DNA from: Archangiaceae bacterium
GTDB lineage: Bacteria; Myxococcota; Myxococcia; Myxococcales; Myxococcaceae
DNA length: 64,000 nucleotides
Direction of reading: 5' to 3'
Assembly (NCBI GenBank): GCA_016714225.1
Contig: JADJNS010000029.1
Location: 68,894-132,893, forward strand
The notes under the pieces: model-generated
The model's database searches: none
The model's input: only the letters and a program-made list of their open reading frames with translations
What the model was told of the DNA's origin: nothing
Part shown: positions 9,137-18,335 of the stretch, in pieces
Numbering within the stretch: position 1 is the first letter of the stretch
Layout: every line of letters starts with the position of its first letter
Position numbers and translations under genes: made by a program

Positions 9137-9282
9137 GGTGACGGCCTCTTCGGCGGTTCTGCCGAGGCTTGCTCACGGCAGCGGCAACGTTGTTCGCGCG
9201 GCACGCCGGCCAGCGCCTGCTCGATGTGAGCCCCACAGCCCGACCAGGTGGGCTTACCGCACTTCTGACACTGGGTTCGCAT
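9109..9282 (-). CDS. Small Cys-rich putative zinc-binding protein, 57 aa
   Basis: From ATG 9282 (alternative ATG 9288) the minus strand encodes 57 residues beginning MRTQCQKCGKPTWSGCGAHI. The pattern CxxCGKPTWxGCGxHIExAL, followed by RCRC, matches a widespread family of tiny conserved proteins of unknown function. Two CxxC-like pairs and a His suggest one bound zinc. Its last 28 bases overlap the start of the ECF sigma gene at 9136 in another frame, so the two are probably co-translated. The C-terminal 20 residues are low-complexity and less likely to be structured. Confidence 0.65.
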   Translation of the reverse strand: MRTQCQKCGKPTWSGCGAHIEQALAGVPREQRCRCREQASAEPPKRPSPWSWASEKK

Positions 9283-9407
9283 GCACATGCCGGGTCAGAG
9301 CCGGCTGGCCGAAAAAGGGTTCAGTTGGCGAGGTTTCGTGCGACGCAGAATCTGCGCCTCTGTGAAGCACCGGCCGCAACTGGCGCGACGCGCTAAAGAG
9401 AGCGGTG

Positions 9408-10523
9408 ATGAGCGCGCTCACCCGGCGGCTGTCTTTCCTCGACCGCTACCTCACGCTGTGGATCTTCGCCGCGATGGCGGTGGGCATCGCGCTGGGGCAC
9501 CTCGCGCCGGGCGTGGTGCCGGCGCTGAACGGGCTGAACGTCGGCACCACCTCGGTGCCCATCGCGGTCGGCCTGGTGCTGATGATGTACCCGCCGCTCG
9601 CCAAGGTCCGTTACGAAGAGCTGCCCCGCATCTTCCGGAACTGGAAGGTGCTGCTGCTCTCGCTGGTGCAGAACTGGGTCATCGGCCCGGTGCTGATGTT
9701 CGCGCTGGCGGTCGTCTTCTTGCGCGACCGGCCCGAGTACATGGTGGGCCTCATTCTCATCGGCCTGGCCCGGTGCATCGCGATGGTCATCGTGTGGAAC
9801 GACCTCGCCAGCGGCGACGCCGAGTACTGCGCGGGTCTGGTCGCCTTCAACTCGATCTTCCAGGTGCTCTTCTTCTCGCTCTATGCGTGGCTCTTCATCA
9901 CCGTGGTGCCGGGCTGGCTCGGCATCCAGGGCGCGGCGGTGCACTTCACCATCGGTGACATCGCGCAGAGCGTCTTCATCTACCTGGGGCTCCCCTTCCT
10001 GGCCGGCATCGCCAGCCGTTTCGCGCTGCGCGCGCTGAAGGGCGAAGACTGGTACCGCAAGGTCTTCATTCCCCGAATCTCGCCCGTCACCCTCGTCGCG
10101 CTGCTGCTGACCATCGTGCTGATGTTCTCGCTCAAGGGGCAGGCCATCGTTCAGCTGCCCTTCGACGTGGTGCGCATCGCGGTGCCACTGCTCATCTACT
10201 TCGGGGCGATGTTCTTCGTGTCGTTCTTCATGAGCCGCAAGGTGGGCGCGACGTACGGCCAGACCGCGACGCTGTCGTTCACCGCGGCGTCGAACAACTT
10301 CGAGCTGGCCATCGCGGTGGCGGTCGCCACCTTCGGCATGGGCCACGGCGCGGCGTTCGCCGCCGTCATCGGGCCGCTGGTCGAGGTGCCCGTGCTCATC
10401 GGCCTGGTGAACGTCGCGCTCAGGCTTCGACAGCGGTACTTCGCCAACGACCCGGCCGAGCTGGCCCGGGTCGCCAACTGCGCGGTCGACGTGAGCCCGA
10501 GCCGCCCCGGGGCCGCCCCATGA
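9408..10523 (+). CDS. acr3: ACR3-family arsenite efflux permease
   Basis: 371 residues from ATG 9408 (a GTG lies directly before it). Ten hydrophobic helices are visible. ACR3 signatures are present: GLARCIAMVIVWNDLA, whose Cys is the residue needed for arsenite transport in characterised members, and AASNNFELAIAVA in the ninth helix. The family expels As(III) across the inner membrane. Its stop overlaps the start of the ArsC-ArsA gene in ATGA, so the two are translationally coupled. Pairing with an ArsA ATPase may let the pump run on ATP. Confidence 0.93.
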   Translation: MSALTRRLSFLDRYLTLWIFAAMAVGIALGHLAPGVVPALNGLNVGTTSVPIAVGLVLMMYPPLAKVRYEELPRIFRNWKVLLLSLVQNWVIGPVLMFALAVVFLRDRPEYMVGLILIGLARCIAMVIVWNDLASGDAEYCAGLVAFNSIFQVLFFSLYAWLFITVVPGWLGIQGAAVHFTIGDIAQSVFIYLGLPFLAGIASRFALRALKGEDWYRKVFIPRISPVTLVALLLTIVLMFSLKGQAIVQLPFDVVRIAVPLLIYFGAMFFVSFFMSRKVGATYGQTATLSFTAASNNFELAIAVAVATFGMGHGAAFAAVIGPLVEVPVLIGLVNVALRLRQRYFANDPAELARVANCAVDVSPSRPGAAP

Positions 10524-12731
10524 GTGAGCCGTGGGAGGCCGACGCCGCCGCCCTGCGCGCCGCGCCGCCGAAGCACCTCTTGTTTCTGTGCGTCGCGAAC
10601 TCGGCGCGCAGCCAGCTGGCCGAGGGCATCGCTCGGGCGCTGGCACCGGCAGGGGTGAAGGTCTCATCTGCCGGGTCGGCGCCCTCGAAGGTCAACCCGC
10701 TGGCGGTCGCCGCCCTCGCCGAGCTCGGCATCGACGGCTCGAAGCAGTACTCGAAGCACGTCGCCGACATTCCACCGGCAGACGTCGACGTCGTCATCAC
10801 CCTCTGCGCCGAAGAAGAGTGCCCGGTGTTCCTCGGCCAGGCGAGGCGGCTCCATTGGAGCCTGCCCGACCCCGGCGCCGCTCAGGGCGACGAGGCCGCC
10901 CGGCTGGCCGCGTTTCGCAGCGTGAGAGACGAGCTCAGCCGCCGCCTCGCTCGCGTCTTCAGCCCCGGGTTCCTGCTCGAGCCCACCCGGTACCTGTTCT
11001 TCACCGGCAAGGGTGGGGTGGGCAAGACCTCGCTGTCGGCGGCGACCGCCCTCGCCCTCTCCGACCAGGGCAAGAAGGTGCTGCTGGTCAGCACCGACTC
11101 GGCGTCGAACCTCGACGAGATGCTCGGCGTCGAGCTGCGCAACCAGCCGGTGGCGGTGCCGGGGGTGCCAGGGTTGTCGGTGCTCAACGTCGACCCCGAC
11201 GCCGCTGCCGAGGCCTATCGGGTTCGGGTGCTCGCCCAGCTCGGCCCCGCAGCGACCGACCGAGCGCGAGACGGTTCGAGAGCAGCTCTCGGGCGCCTGC
11301 ACCACCGAGATCGCCGCCTTCGACGAGTTCGCCGGGCTGCTGGCCGACGCTCCCGCCGGGTTCGACCACGTGGTCTTCGACACCGCCCCGACGGGCCACA
11401 CCTTGCGCCTGCTCAGCCTTCCGAAGGCGTGGGCGGGCTTTCTCGAGGGCAACGACCGTGGCGCGTCGTGCCTGGGGCCCCACTCGGGCCTGAAGCTGCA
11501 AGAGGCCCGCTTCGGCCGCGCGCTCGCCGCGCTCTCGGACCCGGCCCGCACCACGGTGGTGCTGGTCACCACTCCCGAAGAACGCTCGCTCGGCGAGGCG
11601 GGTCGCACCGCGCGCGAGCTCGCGGCGCTCGGCATCGCGCACCAGCGGCTGGCGATCAACGGCGTGTTTCACCCGAGCGACCCTTCTGACGCGGTGGCCG
11701 CCGCGCTCGAGCGTCAGCAGCGGGCCGTCACCACCCGGCTCCCCGAGCCGCTGCAGCTCCTACCGCGCGACGAGGTGCCGCTCAGGCCGTTCGACACCGT
11801 CGGCATCGCCGCGCTCCGCGCGCTGCTCCGCCCGGGCGCCGTGCTCTCGCCCAGGCCCGCAGCCGATGCGCGCGCCCAGCTGCGCCTCGACCCGCTCTCG
11901 GCGCTCGTCGACCAGCTGGCCGAGCAGCAGCAGGGGCTGGTGATGGTGATGGGCAAGGGGGGAGTGGGAAAGACGACCATCGCCGCCGCGCTCGCGGTCG
12001 AGCTCACCCGGCGCGGGCTCGAGGTTCACCTCTCGACCACCGACCCGGCGGCGCACCTGGTCGAGACCCTGGCCGGCGACGTTCCCGGGCTCGAGGTCAG
12101 CCGAATCGACCCGGCCGTCGAGACCCGCGCCTACGTCGAGAAGATCATGGCGACGAAGGGGCGCGACCTCGACGCCCAGGGCAGACAGCTGCTGCGCGAG
12201 GACCTTCGCTCGCCCTGTACCGAAGAGGTCGCGGTGTTCCACGCGTTCTCGCGGGTCATCAGCGAGTCGCGCCGGCGCCTGGTGGTGCTCGACACCGCGC
12301 CCACCGGGCACTCACTGCTGCTGATGGACGCGACCGGCGCCTACCACCGGCAGGCGCTGCGAGACCTCGGCCCGGGCCTCAACCCGGCGCGGCTCACCAC
12401 GCCGCTGATGCGGCTGCAGGACCCCGCGCTCACCCGGGTGGTCATCGTCACCCTGGCAGAGACCACGCCCGTGTCTCAGGCCGCAGCGCTGCAAGAAGAT
12501 CTGCGCCGCGCCAGGGTCGAGCCCTTCGCCTGGGTGGTCAATCGCAGCTTGTCGGCGGCGGGTGCCCGCGACCCGCTGCTCGCCGCCCGACTCGCCGGCG
12601 AGCGACGCCAGCTCGAGCGCATCGCCGGCGGCCTCGCCCGGCGGGTGTTCGTGGTGCCCTGGCTGCTCGCCCCCCCGGTCGGAGCCGCGGCGCTCGGCGC
12701 CCTGGCGCAGTCACCCGAGCCGGCGAGCTGA
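10520..12731 (+). CDS. Arsenate reductase (LMW-phosphatase type) fused to tandem ArsA arsenite ATPase (one frameshift)
   Basis: About 736 residues if one frame break is repaired. Residues 15-150 are a low-molecular-weight phosphatase-type arsenate reductase: FLCVANSARSQLAEG holds the C-x5-R site and HWSLPDPGA the Asp-Pro. An ArsA unit follows at once, with Walker A (GKGGVGKTS) near 11010, then a second with GKGGVGKTT near 11955. Each half has DTAPTGH. The three Cys that bind As(III) in ArsA are present (QLSGACTTE, GASCLGPHSG, SPCTEEV). Between about 11240 and 11280 the frame moves by one extra base (2212 bases in all, one over a multiple of three). It starts in ATGA overlap with acr3. Confidence 0.85.
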
Positions 12732-12773
12732 AGGTCGCCCAGCCGCGCGTTCTGCCTTTGAAGCCGGGCGGCG

Positions 12774-14279
12774 CTACTGCAGCGTGTACGTGTTGACCGG
12801 CAGGTTGGTCTGGTAGTCGTACTGGGTAATCTTGAAGTGCCCGCTCGGCTGCTGCGCCACGATGGCGTAGCCGTAGTTCGCCGAGGTGTGAATCGGCGCT
12901 CCGCCCACCCCTTCCACCAGCTGCTTCTTCGCGCTCGAGAAGTTCACGGTGTGAATGTGGCCCACCAGCAGCCCGGTGTAGTCGGCGGCCCTGATGACCG
13001 GGTCCATCTGCGCGTTGCACGGGCCGTCAGAGCCCAGCGGGTGGTGGCGCACGATGAACGTGTGGGTGGTCGGCTTCGCCAGCTCGGCGCGCAGCCAGCT
13101 GAGCTGCGCCGCGTTCCACCAGTTGCACGCGGTGATGATGAACTTGGCTGTCCACTGGCCGCCGCTGTCGTCTACCCGAAACGAGTAGTACGGCACGCTG
13201 TAGCCCAGCGGGCGAACCAGGTTGTTCATGTACGCGGTGCGGTTGTTGCTCGCTCCGGTCGGGCAGTTGCCGCCGGTGCCGCACTCGTGGTTGCCCATCG
13301 ACGCGAACACGGTGCCCGAGTAGTTCGCCCGCGCCGTCATGTAGTAGCCGATCTGCGTGGGGCCCTCGTTGCCCGCGCCGCCGGCGAACTGGTAGTCGTT
13401 CGTCGCCACCACGAACTGCACCTTCGGCCGGTGGGCCTCGAGGTCCTGGTAGATTTTCGAGATGATGGCCCGCGGGTAGTGCGAGGTGTCGTTGCTGCCC
13501 GGCGGCCGCGTGTCGCCCACCACCGCGAACAGCAACCGGGGCACGAAGCCGCCGTCGGGCTTCACCCCGATGGCCACGCCGCCGCCGCCCGCGCCGCCCG
13601 CGCCGCCCGCGCCGCCCGCGCCACCGCCGCTGCCTCCGCCTGCTCCACCGCCTGCACCACCGCAGCCCGTCGGCGCAGCAGCCTGACAGAGGCAACCCAC
13701 GTTCTGGCACCACTGGCCCCCGCTGCAGCCGTTGTCTTGACAGTCGCTGGTGCCGCTGCACGCGTGGCAGCACGAGGCGGTGGTCGGCGCGTCGTAGTCG
13801 TCGCAGCCGCCGTCACCCGGGCTCGAGCCCTCGGAGCACTCTCCCACCACCACGTCGCAGGTGGTGCCGTTGGGGCACACCCCGCAGCCCACCGCGCCAC
13901 AGGTGCCGCTGTTCGGCACGCACGCCTGCACCGGGCTGCCCTCGTCGGTGACCAGCGAGAGGCAGCTCTCGTCGCTCTTGCACCCCGCCGTACCCGAGCC
14001 ACACCGCGCCGCGCAGAAGTCGCCGCCCGCGTACTGCAGGCAGCTCGCCCCGGTCGCGCAGTCGCCGTCGACCACGCAGGGCTTGCAGCTCCCGCTGTCG
14101 ACGCCCGCGTCGGTCTCGGCGTCGCCACCGCCCGCTCCACCGCCGGCCGCCGAGCCACCGCCGGTCGGCCCGCTGCACTGGGCGCCGGTGCACGGGCTCA
14201 CCGGGGGGCTGCACCCCGCGGCGAACGCGAGGAAGAGTGAAGACAGCGCTGAGAGCTGCAGGCGGCGAGGGCAGGGCAT
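12774..14279 (-). CDS. Metallophosphoesterase-domain lipoprotein with Cys-rich modules
   Basis: 501 residues from ATG 14279. The signal SLFLAFAAGC gives a lipoprotein. Residues 25-215 hold Gly/Ala linkers and repeated Cys-rich modules (CVVDGDCATGASCL, CCHACSGTSDCQDNGC) like those on other myxobacterial surface proteins. The C-terminal half is a calcineurin-like phosphoesterase: VVGDTRPPG, ASMGNHECG, IVRHHPLGS and GHIHTVNF supply metal ligands. The usual GDxx(Y/N) second motif reads TNDYQFAG, a possible weakening. The protein is probably on the outer membrane facing out. The longer reading from 14621 would overlap the next operon. Confidence 0.8.
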   Translation of the reverse strand: MPCPRRLQLSALSSLFLAFAAGCSPPVSPCTGAQCSGPTGGGSAAGGGAGGGDAETDAGVDSGSCKPCVVDGDCATGASCLQYAGGDFCAARCGSGTAGCKSDESCLSLVTDEGSPVQACVPNSGTCGAVGCGVCPNGTTCDVVVGECSEGSSPGDGGCDDYDAPTTASCCHACSGTSDCQDNGCSGGQWCQNVGCLCQAAAPTGCGGAGGGAGGGSGGGAGGAGGAGGAGGGGVAIGVKPDGGFVPRLLFAVVGDTRPPGSNDTSHYPRAIISKIYQDLEAHRPKVQFVVATNDYQFAGGAGNEGPTQIGYYMTARANYSGTVFASMGNHECGTGGNCPTGASNNRTAYMNNLVRPLGYSVPYYSFRVDDSGGQWTAKFIITACNWWNAAQLSWLRAELAKPTTHTFIVRHHPLGSDGPCNAQMDPVIRAADYTGLLVGHIHTVNFSSAKKQLVEGVGGAPIHTSANYGYAIVAQQPSGHFKITQYDYQTNLPVNTYTLQ

Positions 14280-14370
14280 TTCGAAGCCTTTCGAGGGAAG
14301 GCTCGAATGACGCACGTGCGCGCCCGTCGCAAGCCGGCCCTCGCCCCGCCGCCATGGGCAGGTGACACCC

Positions 14371-15948
14371 CTACTTCGACGAGCCCGGCGCCGCGGCCGA
14401 GGTGCGGTGGGCGGCGCAGCCCTTGGGCAGCGTGTAGAGGTACGTGCCCAGCTCGTCGCGCCAGTACTCTCCGCCCAGCGGCCAGTACGCCTCGTCTTCG
14501 TCGACCTCGCGCGAGAACTCGTACTGCACCAGTTGGTCGGCGGCCGCCGTCTTGCCCGCCAGCTGCGCCTCGAGCGGAGTCTTCTCGCGCTCGAGCACCT
14601 CGAAGCGAATGCGCAGCGCATCGGCCAGCAGGTGGTCGAGCTCGACGGCCTCGAGCTCGAGGCGGGCGCGCGCCACGGCTCCGGCCCGCGCCTTGAGCTC
14701 GGTGCGCCGGGCCTTCAGCGCGGCTTCCAGCTCTTGCGCCAGGGCCGAGTACCGCAGCGCATCGGGCGAGCGCGAGAGCCGGTCGAGCTCGGCCTCGAGC
14801 TCGGAGATCGACGTGCTCGCCGAGGCGACCTCGGGCTGCGACAGCGCCAGCCGCAGAATGCGGCGCATCGGCCCCGCGCCCGACTCGAGGCGGTCGTACA
14901 GCGCCTCGGGGTCGACGCCCGCGGCGAGCAGCTCCTTGAGCACCTCGCGCACCGGGCGGTACTCGCCCTCGAACGCGTCGAGCACCGCCTTCGCCTCGGG
15001 GAAGCCGCAGTTCTCGTAGAGCACGATGGCGCGAATGATGAAGCTCTCGGGCTGGTACTTGCCCGCGAAGTAGGGCGAGGCGAGCGTCACCAGGTTGCCG
15101 AGCGCGCGCTCGTCGTCGCCGAGCCGGTAGTGCGCCCACGACGACTCGAACAGCGCGTCGGCCCACTGCGCCGACCCACGGGGAACCTTCGCGTAGTACG
15201 CCGCCGCATAGCGGTCTTGCTTCTGCGCGTAGGCGGTGCGGGCCAGCTGCATCAGCGCCAGCTCGCGCACCGCGCGCACCTCGGCGTCGGCATCGGCGCC
15301 AGAGGTGAGCCGCAGCACCTGCTTGAAGCCCGCCACCGCGTCGGCCAGCCGATCGTCGTGCAGGTCGACGGTCGCTTCGAGCAGCTTCGCGCGCGCCCCG
15401 AAGGGGTCGCTCGCCGGCACCTGCCGGGTGAGCTTGCGCACCTCGTCGAGCTCGGCCCGCGCGTCGGGCCGGCCGGCCAGCTCGAGCGACTGCGCCAGCG
15501 CTGCGTGGTGCCGCGCCAGCAGCACGTACAGCTCGCTGCGGTACCGCTCGGGGAAGTCGGCGAGCGGCTGCCGTGCCAGCTCGGCGGCCAGCAGCGACTG
15601 CCCGCGGGTCTTTCGGCTGATGAACACCAGCCACTCGAGCGCCTTGGCGAAGTGCCTGGCGCGCGGCCCCGCCGCGAGCACCACCTGGTACTGCAGCAGC
15701 GCCGCGTGGAACAGCCCCATGCGGTAGAGCCCCTTCGCGGCGATCATGCGCGCCTCGAGCGCCACCTCGGGGTTCGGGCTCTGCAGCTGGTCGGCGGCGG
15801 CCACGGCCGCTCCCGCGTAGTCGTCGCGCGCCAGCAGCTCGGCCGCCGGCTGCAGCTCGGGCAGCGCATCGCCCCAGCTCGGGCCAGCCGACAGCACCAC
15901 CGCCAGCACGGCGCCCACGCCCAGACCGAATCGAGACCGCGTGCTCAT
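14371..15948 (-). CDS. gltC: TPR-like periplasmic protein, GltC-like gliding motility component
   Basis: 525 residues from ATG 15948. The signal peptide ends near PSWG. Helical repeat pairs then run through residue 330 (LLARDDYAGAAVAAADQL, GLYRMGLFHAALLQYQ, SSWAHYRLGDDERALGN), typical of tetratricopeptide proteins. A long Glu/Ala/Leu coiled coil follows (about residues 375-470), then a C-terminal segment with WPLGGEYWRDELGTY. A periplasmic TPR protein as last gene after a set of outer-membrane barrels mirrors GltC in the myxobacterial gltABC and nfsABC loci. It begins in ATGA overlap with the barrel gene before it. Confidence 0.6.
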   Translation of the reverse strand: MSTRSRFGLGVGAVLAVVLSAGPSWGDALPELQPAAELLARDDYAGAAVAAADQLQSPNPEVALEARMIAAKGLYRMGLFHAALLQYQVVLAAGPRARHFAKALEWLVFISRKTRGQSLLAAELARQPLADFPERYRSELYVLLARHHAALAQSLELAGRPDARAELDEVRKLTRQVPASDPFGARAKLLEATVDLHDDRLADAVAGFKQVLRLTSGADADAEVRAVRELALMQLARTAYAQKQDRYAAAYYAKVPRGSAQWADALFESSWAHYRLGDDERALGNLVTLASPYFAGKYQPESFIIRAIVLYENCGFPEAKAVLDAFEGEYRPVREVLKELLAAGVDPEALYDRLESGAGPMRRILRLALSQPEVASASTSISELEAELDRLSRSPDALRYSALAQELEAALKARRTELKARAGAVARARLELEAVELDHLLADALRIRFEVLEREKTPLEAQLAGKTAAADQLVQYEFSREVDEDEAYWPLGGEYWRDELGTYLYTLPKGCAAHRTSAAAPGSSK

Positions 15949-16595
15949 GAGCTCCCTCCACCGATGAAGAAGGCGATGCCGACCTGCAGGAAGAGCTGGT
16001 TGCGCACCACCGTCGCCGGCACGCCGCTGATCGGCAGGCGCTCGGGGTAGATGACGTCGTCGAGGTCGAGCCGCAGCGCCAGCCAGTGGGTGAGGAAGTA
16101 GCGGGCGCCCAGCCCCGCCTTCGCGCCGGGCGCGAGCGAGAGGCTGCCCGCGCCGTAGCCCACCAGCGCTACGCCCGCGCGCAGGTGAAAGTCGAAGTTC
16201 CCGAACGTCTCGGCGAGAAACGACACCTTCCCGTAGAACGGAGCGAGCTGCACCTCGGCCCCGGCCAGGAACCCCAGGCTCCCCGGGGTGAGGCCCTGCA
16301 GCTGCTCGGCGGTCGCCGCCGCGCACCCGGCCTCGTCGCACAGGTGCACCGCGCCCGCCGCCCGGGTGATGGCGTAGCCGCCGAAGCCGCCCAGCGAGAG
16401 CCAGTCGGTGAAGTGCCACGCCGCCTCGAGCCCCACCACGTACTTGCGGTAGTACGCGTCGCGCAGCGAGAACGCGGCGAGCGGCTCGAGCTCGAAGCGG
16501 CCCGCCTTGAAGGTGACGTCGCCCACCACCGGCGGCAGCGCGCGGTCGGCGGCGAGCGGCGCCGCGGCCAGCGCGAGCAAGAGCAGCGAGGTCAT
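15945..16595 (-). CDS. Outer-membrane beta-barrel protein, GltA/GltB-like
   Basis: 216 residues from ATG 16595. A short signal peptide (LLLLALAAAPLAA) is followed by alternating hydrophobic strands and the segment DAYYRKYVVGLEAAWHFTDW, which matches the myxobacterial outer-membrane barrel family used by gliding and spore-coat export machines. A motif near the middle, APFYGKVSF, recurs in the sister gene upstream. It shares ATGA overlaps with both neighbours. By analogy it forms part of the outer-membrane gliding platform; the assignment as GltA or GltB is arbitrary. Confidence 0.65.
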   Translation of the reverse strand: MTSLLLLALAAAPLAADRALPPVVGDVTFKAGRFELEPLAAFSLRDAYYRKYVVGLEAAWHFTDWLSLGGFGGYAITRAAGAVHLCDEAGCAAATAEQLQGLTPGSLGFLAGAEVQLAPFYGKVSFLAETFGNFDFHLRAGVALVGYGAGSLSLAPGAKAGLGARYFLTHWLALRLDLDDVIYPERLPISGVPATVVRNQLFLQVGIAFFIGGGSS

Positions 16596-17337
16596 GACGC
16601 ACCTCCGTCGCTGCGCGCGGGCAAGAAGACCGAGACGCCGAGCGTGAACAGGGTCAGGTTCTGCAAGAGGCCCAGCTGGGTGCCCGCCGCCGGAGCGCTA
16701 TACGTGGTGTTGAGCACGCTCACCGACACCGCCAGCCACTGGGTGAGGGCCAGCCGCACGCCACCCCCGAGCTCGAACGCGAAGCCGGGCCTGGGCACGC
16801 CCACCGCCCCAGGCCCGAGGTGATGAACGCGTCGAGGTACAGAATCGAGTCGCCCGCCGCGAGCTTGCCGTAGAACGGGCTCCACTCGACCTCGGCCAGC
16901 GCGTGCCAGACCGGGTGGGTGGCCAGCACCGCGCTCTGCAGGTTGGCCCGCGCGATGCGGGCGTCGTCATCGACCAGCGTGCCCAGGTACCCGCCGCGCA
17001 CGCCCACCGCCAGGCGCTCGCGCAGGTAGCCGTGCACCGCGAGGCCGGCCGCGAGGTTGGTGAAGAACGCGTCGTTGATCGACACGCTGCCCAGCGCGGT
17101 GAGCGCCACGCGGCCGCGCTTGCTGAACGCCGGCGCGACGCTGCGCACCCGGTCGCGCACGAAGCCCGCCTCGGCGGGCGCGTCGGCCCCAGCGGCGGGG
17201 GCGGGGGCCGCCTCGACTGCCGCCGCCTTCTGCTTCGGCGCCACCACGTCGTCGGTCGGCTCGGGGTCGGTCTCGGCGGCGCCGGCGGCGCTCGCGAACA
17301 CAAGGCTGCACAGCAACAGGGCTCTCACGAGAAACAT
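16592..17337 (-). CDS. Outer-membrane beta-barrel protein, GltA/GltB-like (one-base frameshift)
   Basis: 248 residues after repair of one missing G at about 16795-16815, where CTGGGGCGG should read CTGGGGGCGG. The signal peptide (LLCSLVFASAAGA) leads a charged Pro/Ala-rich stretch, then DAFFTNLAAGLAVHGYLRER and SPFYGKLAAGDS, the same blocks as in the next barrel gene. After the repair the chain continues GVPRPGFAFELGGGVRLA to the stop at 16592, which overlaps the next ATG. 746 bases plus one divides by three. An AAAGGGG ribosome site lies just before ATG 17337. Confidence 0.65.
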
Positions 17338-17343
17338 CCCCTT

Positions 17344-17907
17344 TCAGAACGTGAAGCGCAGGTTCGGCATCACCGAGCCGCCGAAGACGCCGCGGGTCGG
17401 CCACCAATGCGGAGCGACCTCGAGGCCGATGGAGAAGCCCTTCAGGTGCGCGCGGTACTCGACCCCCAGCGCGGCGAAGACGAACAGCCCACCCGAGGTG
17501 GCGTGACCCGCCGGCCACAGCACCGTCCACCCCGCGCCGGTGCGCGCGTAGAGCCAGACCCGGCGCGCTCCCAGCGCGTCGTCGAAGCCCAGCGCGTTCA
17601 CCCGCGCCGACACCCCGGGCGTGAGCGCGGTGAGGTCGCTGCCCTCGGCGGCCCCGGTGCCGGCCGCGCTGCCGCCGCCGCGGTGGGTCGAGGCCAGCGC
17701 GAACAGCGAGACGCTCACGCGCTCGTGCAGCGCCAGCGCGAGCTCGAGCTGCAGCGCCGGGCCCGCGGTGATGCCCGCGCCGGGGGTGGCGCTGGTCAGC
17801 ATCGCTCCGCCCAGCCCGACGTCGAGCTCGGCCGCGGGCGCGCCGACCGCTGCGCCCGGCAGCACCACCAGGCACCCCAGCACCGCCAGACCGAGTAGAC
17901 GTTTCAT
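17344..17907 (-). CDS. Outer-membrane beta-barrel protein, GltH-like candidate
   Basis: 187 residues from ATG 17907. The signal peptide ends near AAVGA; Gly-rich amphipathic strands follow and the chain ends NLRFTF with a terminal Phe, the usual barrel assembly signal. It is the third barrel of the operon and the least like the other two. The start overlaps the preceding lipoprotein stop (ATGA), and six bases separate its stop from the next start. A third small barrel next to two GltA/B-like ones would suit GltH, but that is inference from position. Confidence 0.55.
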   Translation of the reverse strand: MKRLLGLAVLGCLVVLPGAAVGAPAAELDVGLGGAMLTSATPGAGITAGPALQLELALALHERVSVSLFALASTHRGGGSAAGTGAAEGSDLTALTPGVSARVNALGFDDALGARRVWLYARTGAGWTVLWPAGHATSGGLFVFAALGVEYRAHLKGFSIGLEVAPHWWPTRGVFGGSVMPNLRFTF

Positions 17908-18335
17908 TGCGACACCTCGGCGGCGCTGACGCGCACGCAGTAGAGCGGCCACGGCTCTCCACCGAACTGCCGGCACCGCGCCGGCTCGGTGCTGCACAGC
18001 GCCTGCATGGTGGGGCGGTCGAGCAGCATCGCGCGGCAGCTGAAGCCGGCCGGGCAGTCACCCGACGCGCCTTCGCTCGAGCAGCCGCGGCTGCAGTGGC
18101 CCGCCGCCGCGGCGGCGTTGTCGCCGGTGCGCTGCGCGTCGGCGCCGCGCACGCAGACCTCGGTGCACCCCGGCGCTCCGAACGAGACGTAGTCGGCGCG
18201 GGCCAGCGGCAGCTCGCCCTCGGTGATGGCGACCGGCGCGCCGCCCTGCGGGTCGCGCCGCACCAGGCTGCACGGGTTGCCCACCTCGGTGTTCGAGACG
18301 CAGCCCACCACCAGCAACAGCCCGAGCGCGCGCAT
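17904..18335 (-). CDS. Cys-rich lipoprotein, GltK-like candidate
   Basis: 143 residues from ATG 18335. MRALGLLLVVGC is a lipoprotein signal. Ten or more Cys follow (GCTEVCVRG, HCSRGCSSEG, DCPAGFSCRA, CSTEPARCRQF), implying several disulfides outside the cytoplasm. It lies between the vWA lipoprotein and the three barrels, sharing one base (TGATG) with the former and four with the latter. In Myxococcus a lipoprotein called GltK belongs to the same outer-membrane gliding complex, and this gene's position fits that role. Confidence 0.55.
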   Translation of the reverse strand: MRALGLLLVVGCVSNTEVGNPCSLVRRDPQGGAPVAITEGELPLARADYVSFGAPGCTEVCVRGADAQRTGDNAAAAAGHCSRGCSSEGASGDCPAGFSCRAMLLDRPTMQALCSTEPARCRQFGGEPWPLYCVRVSAAEVSQ

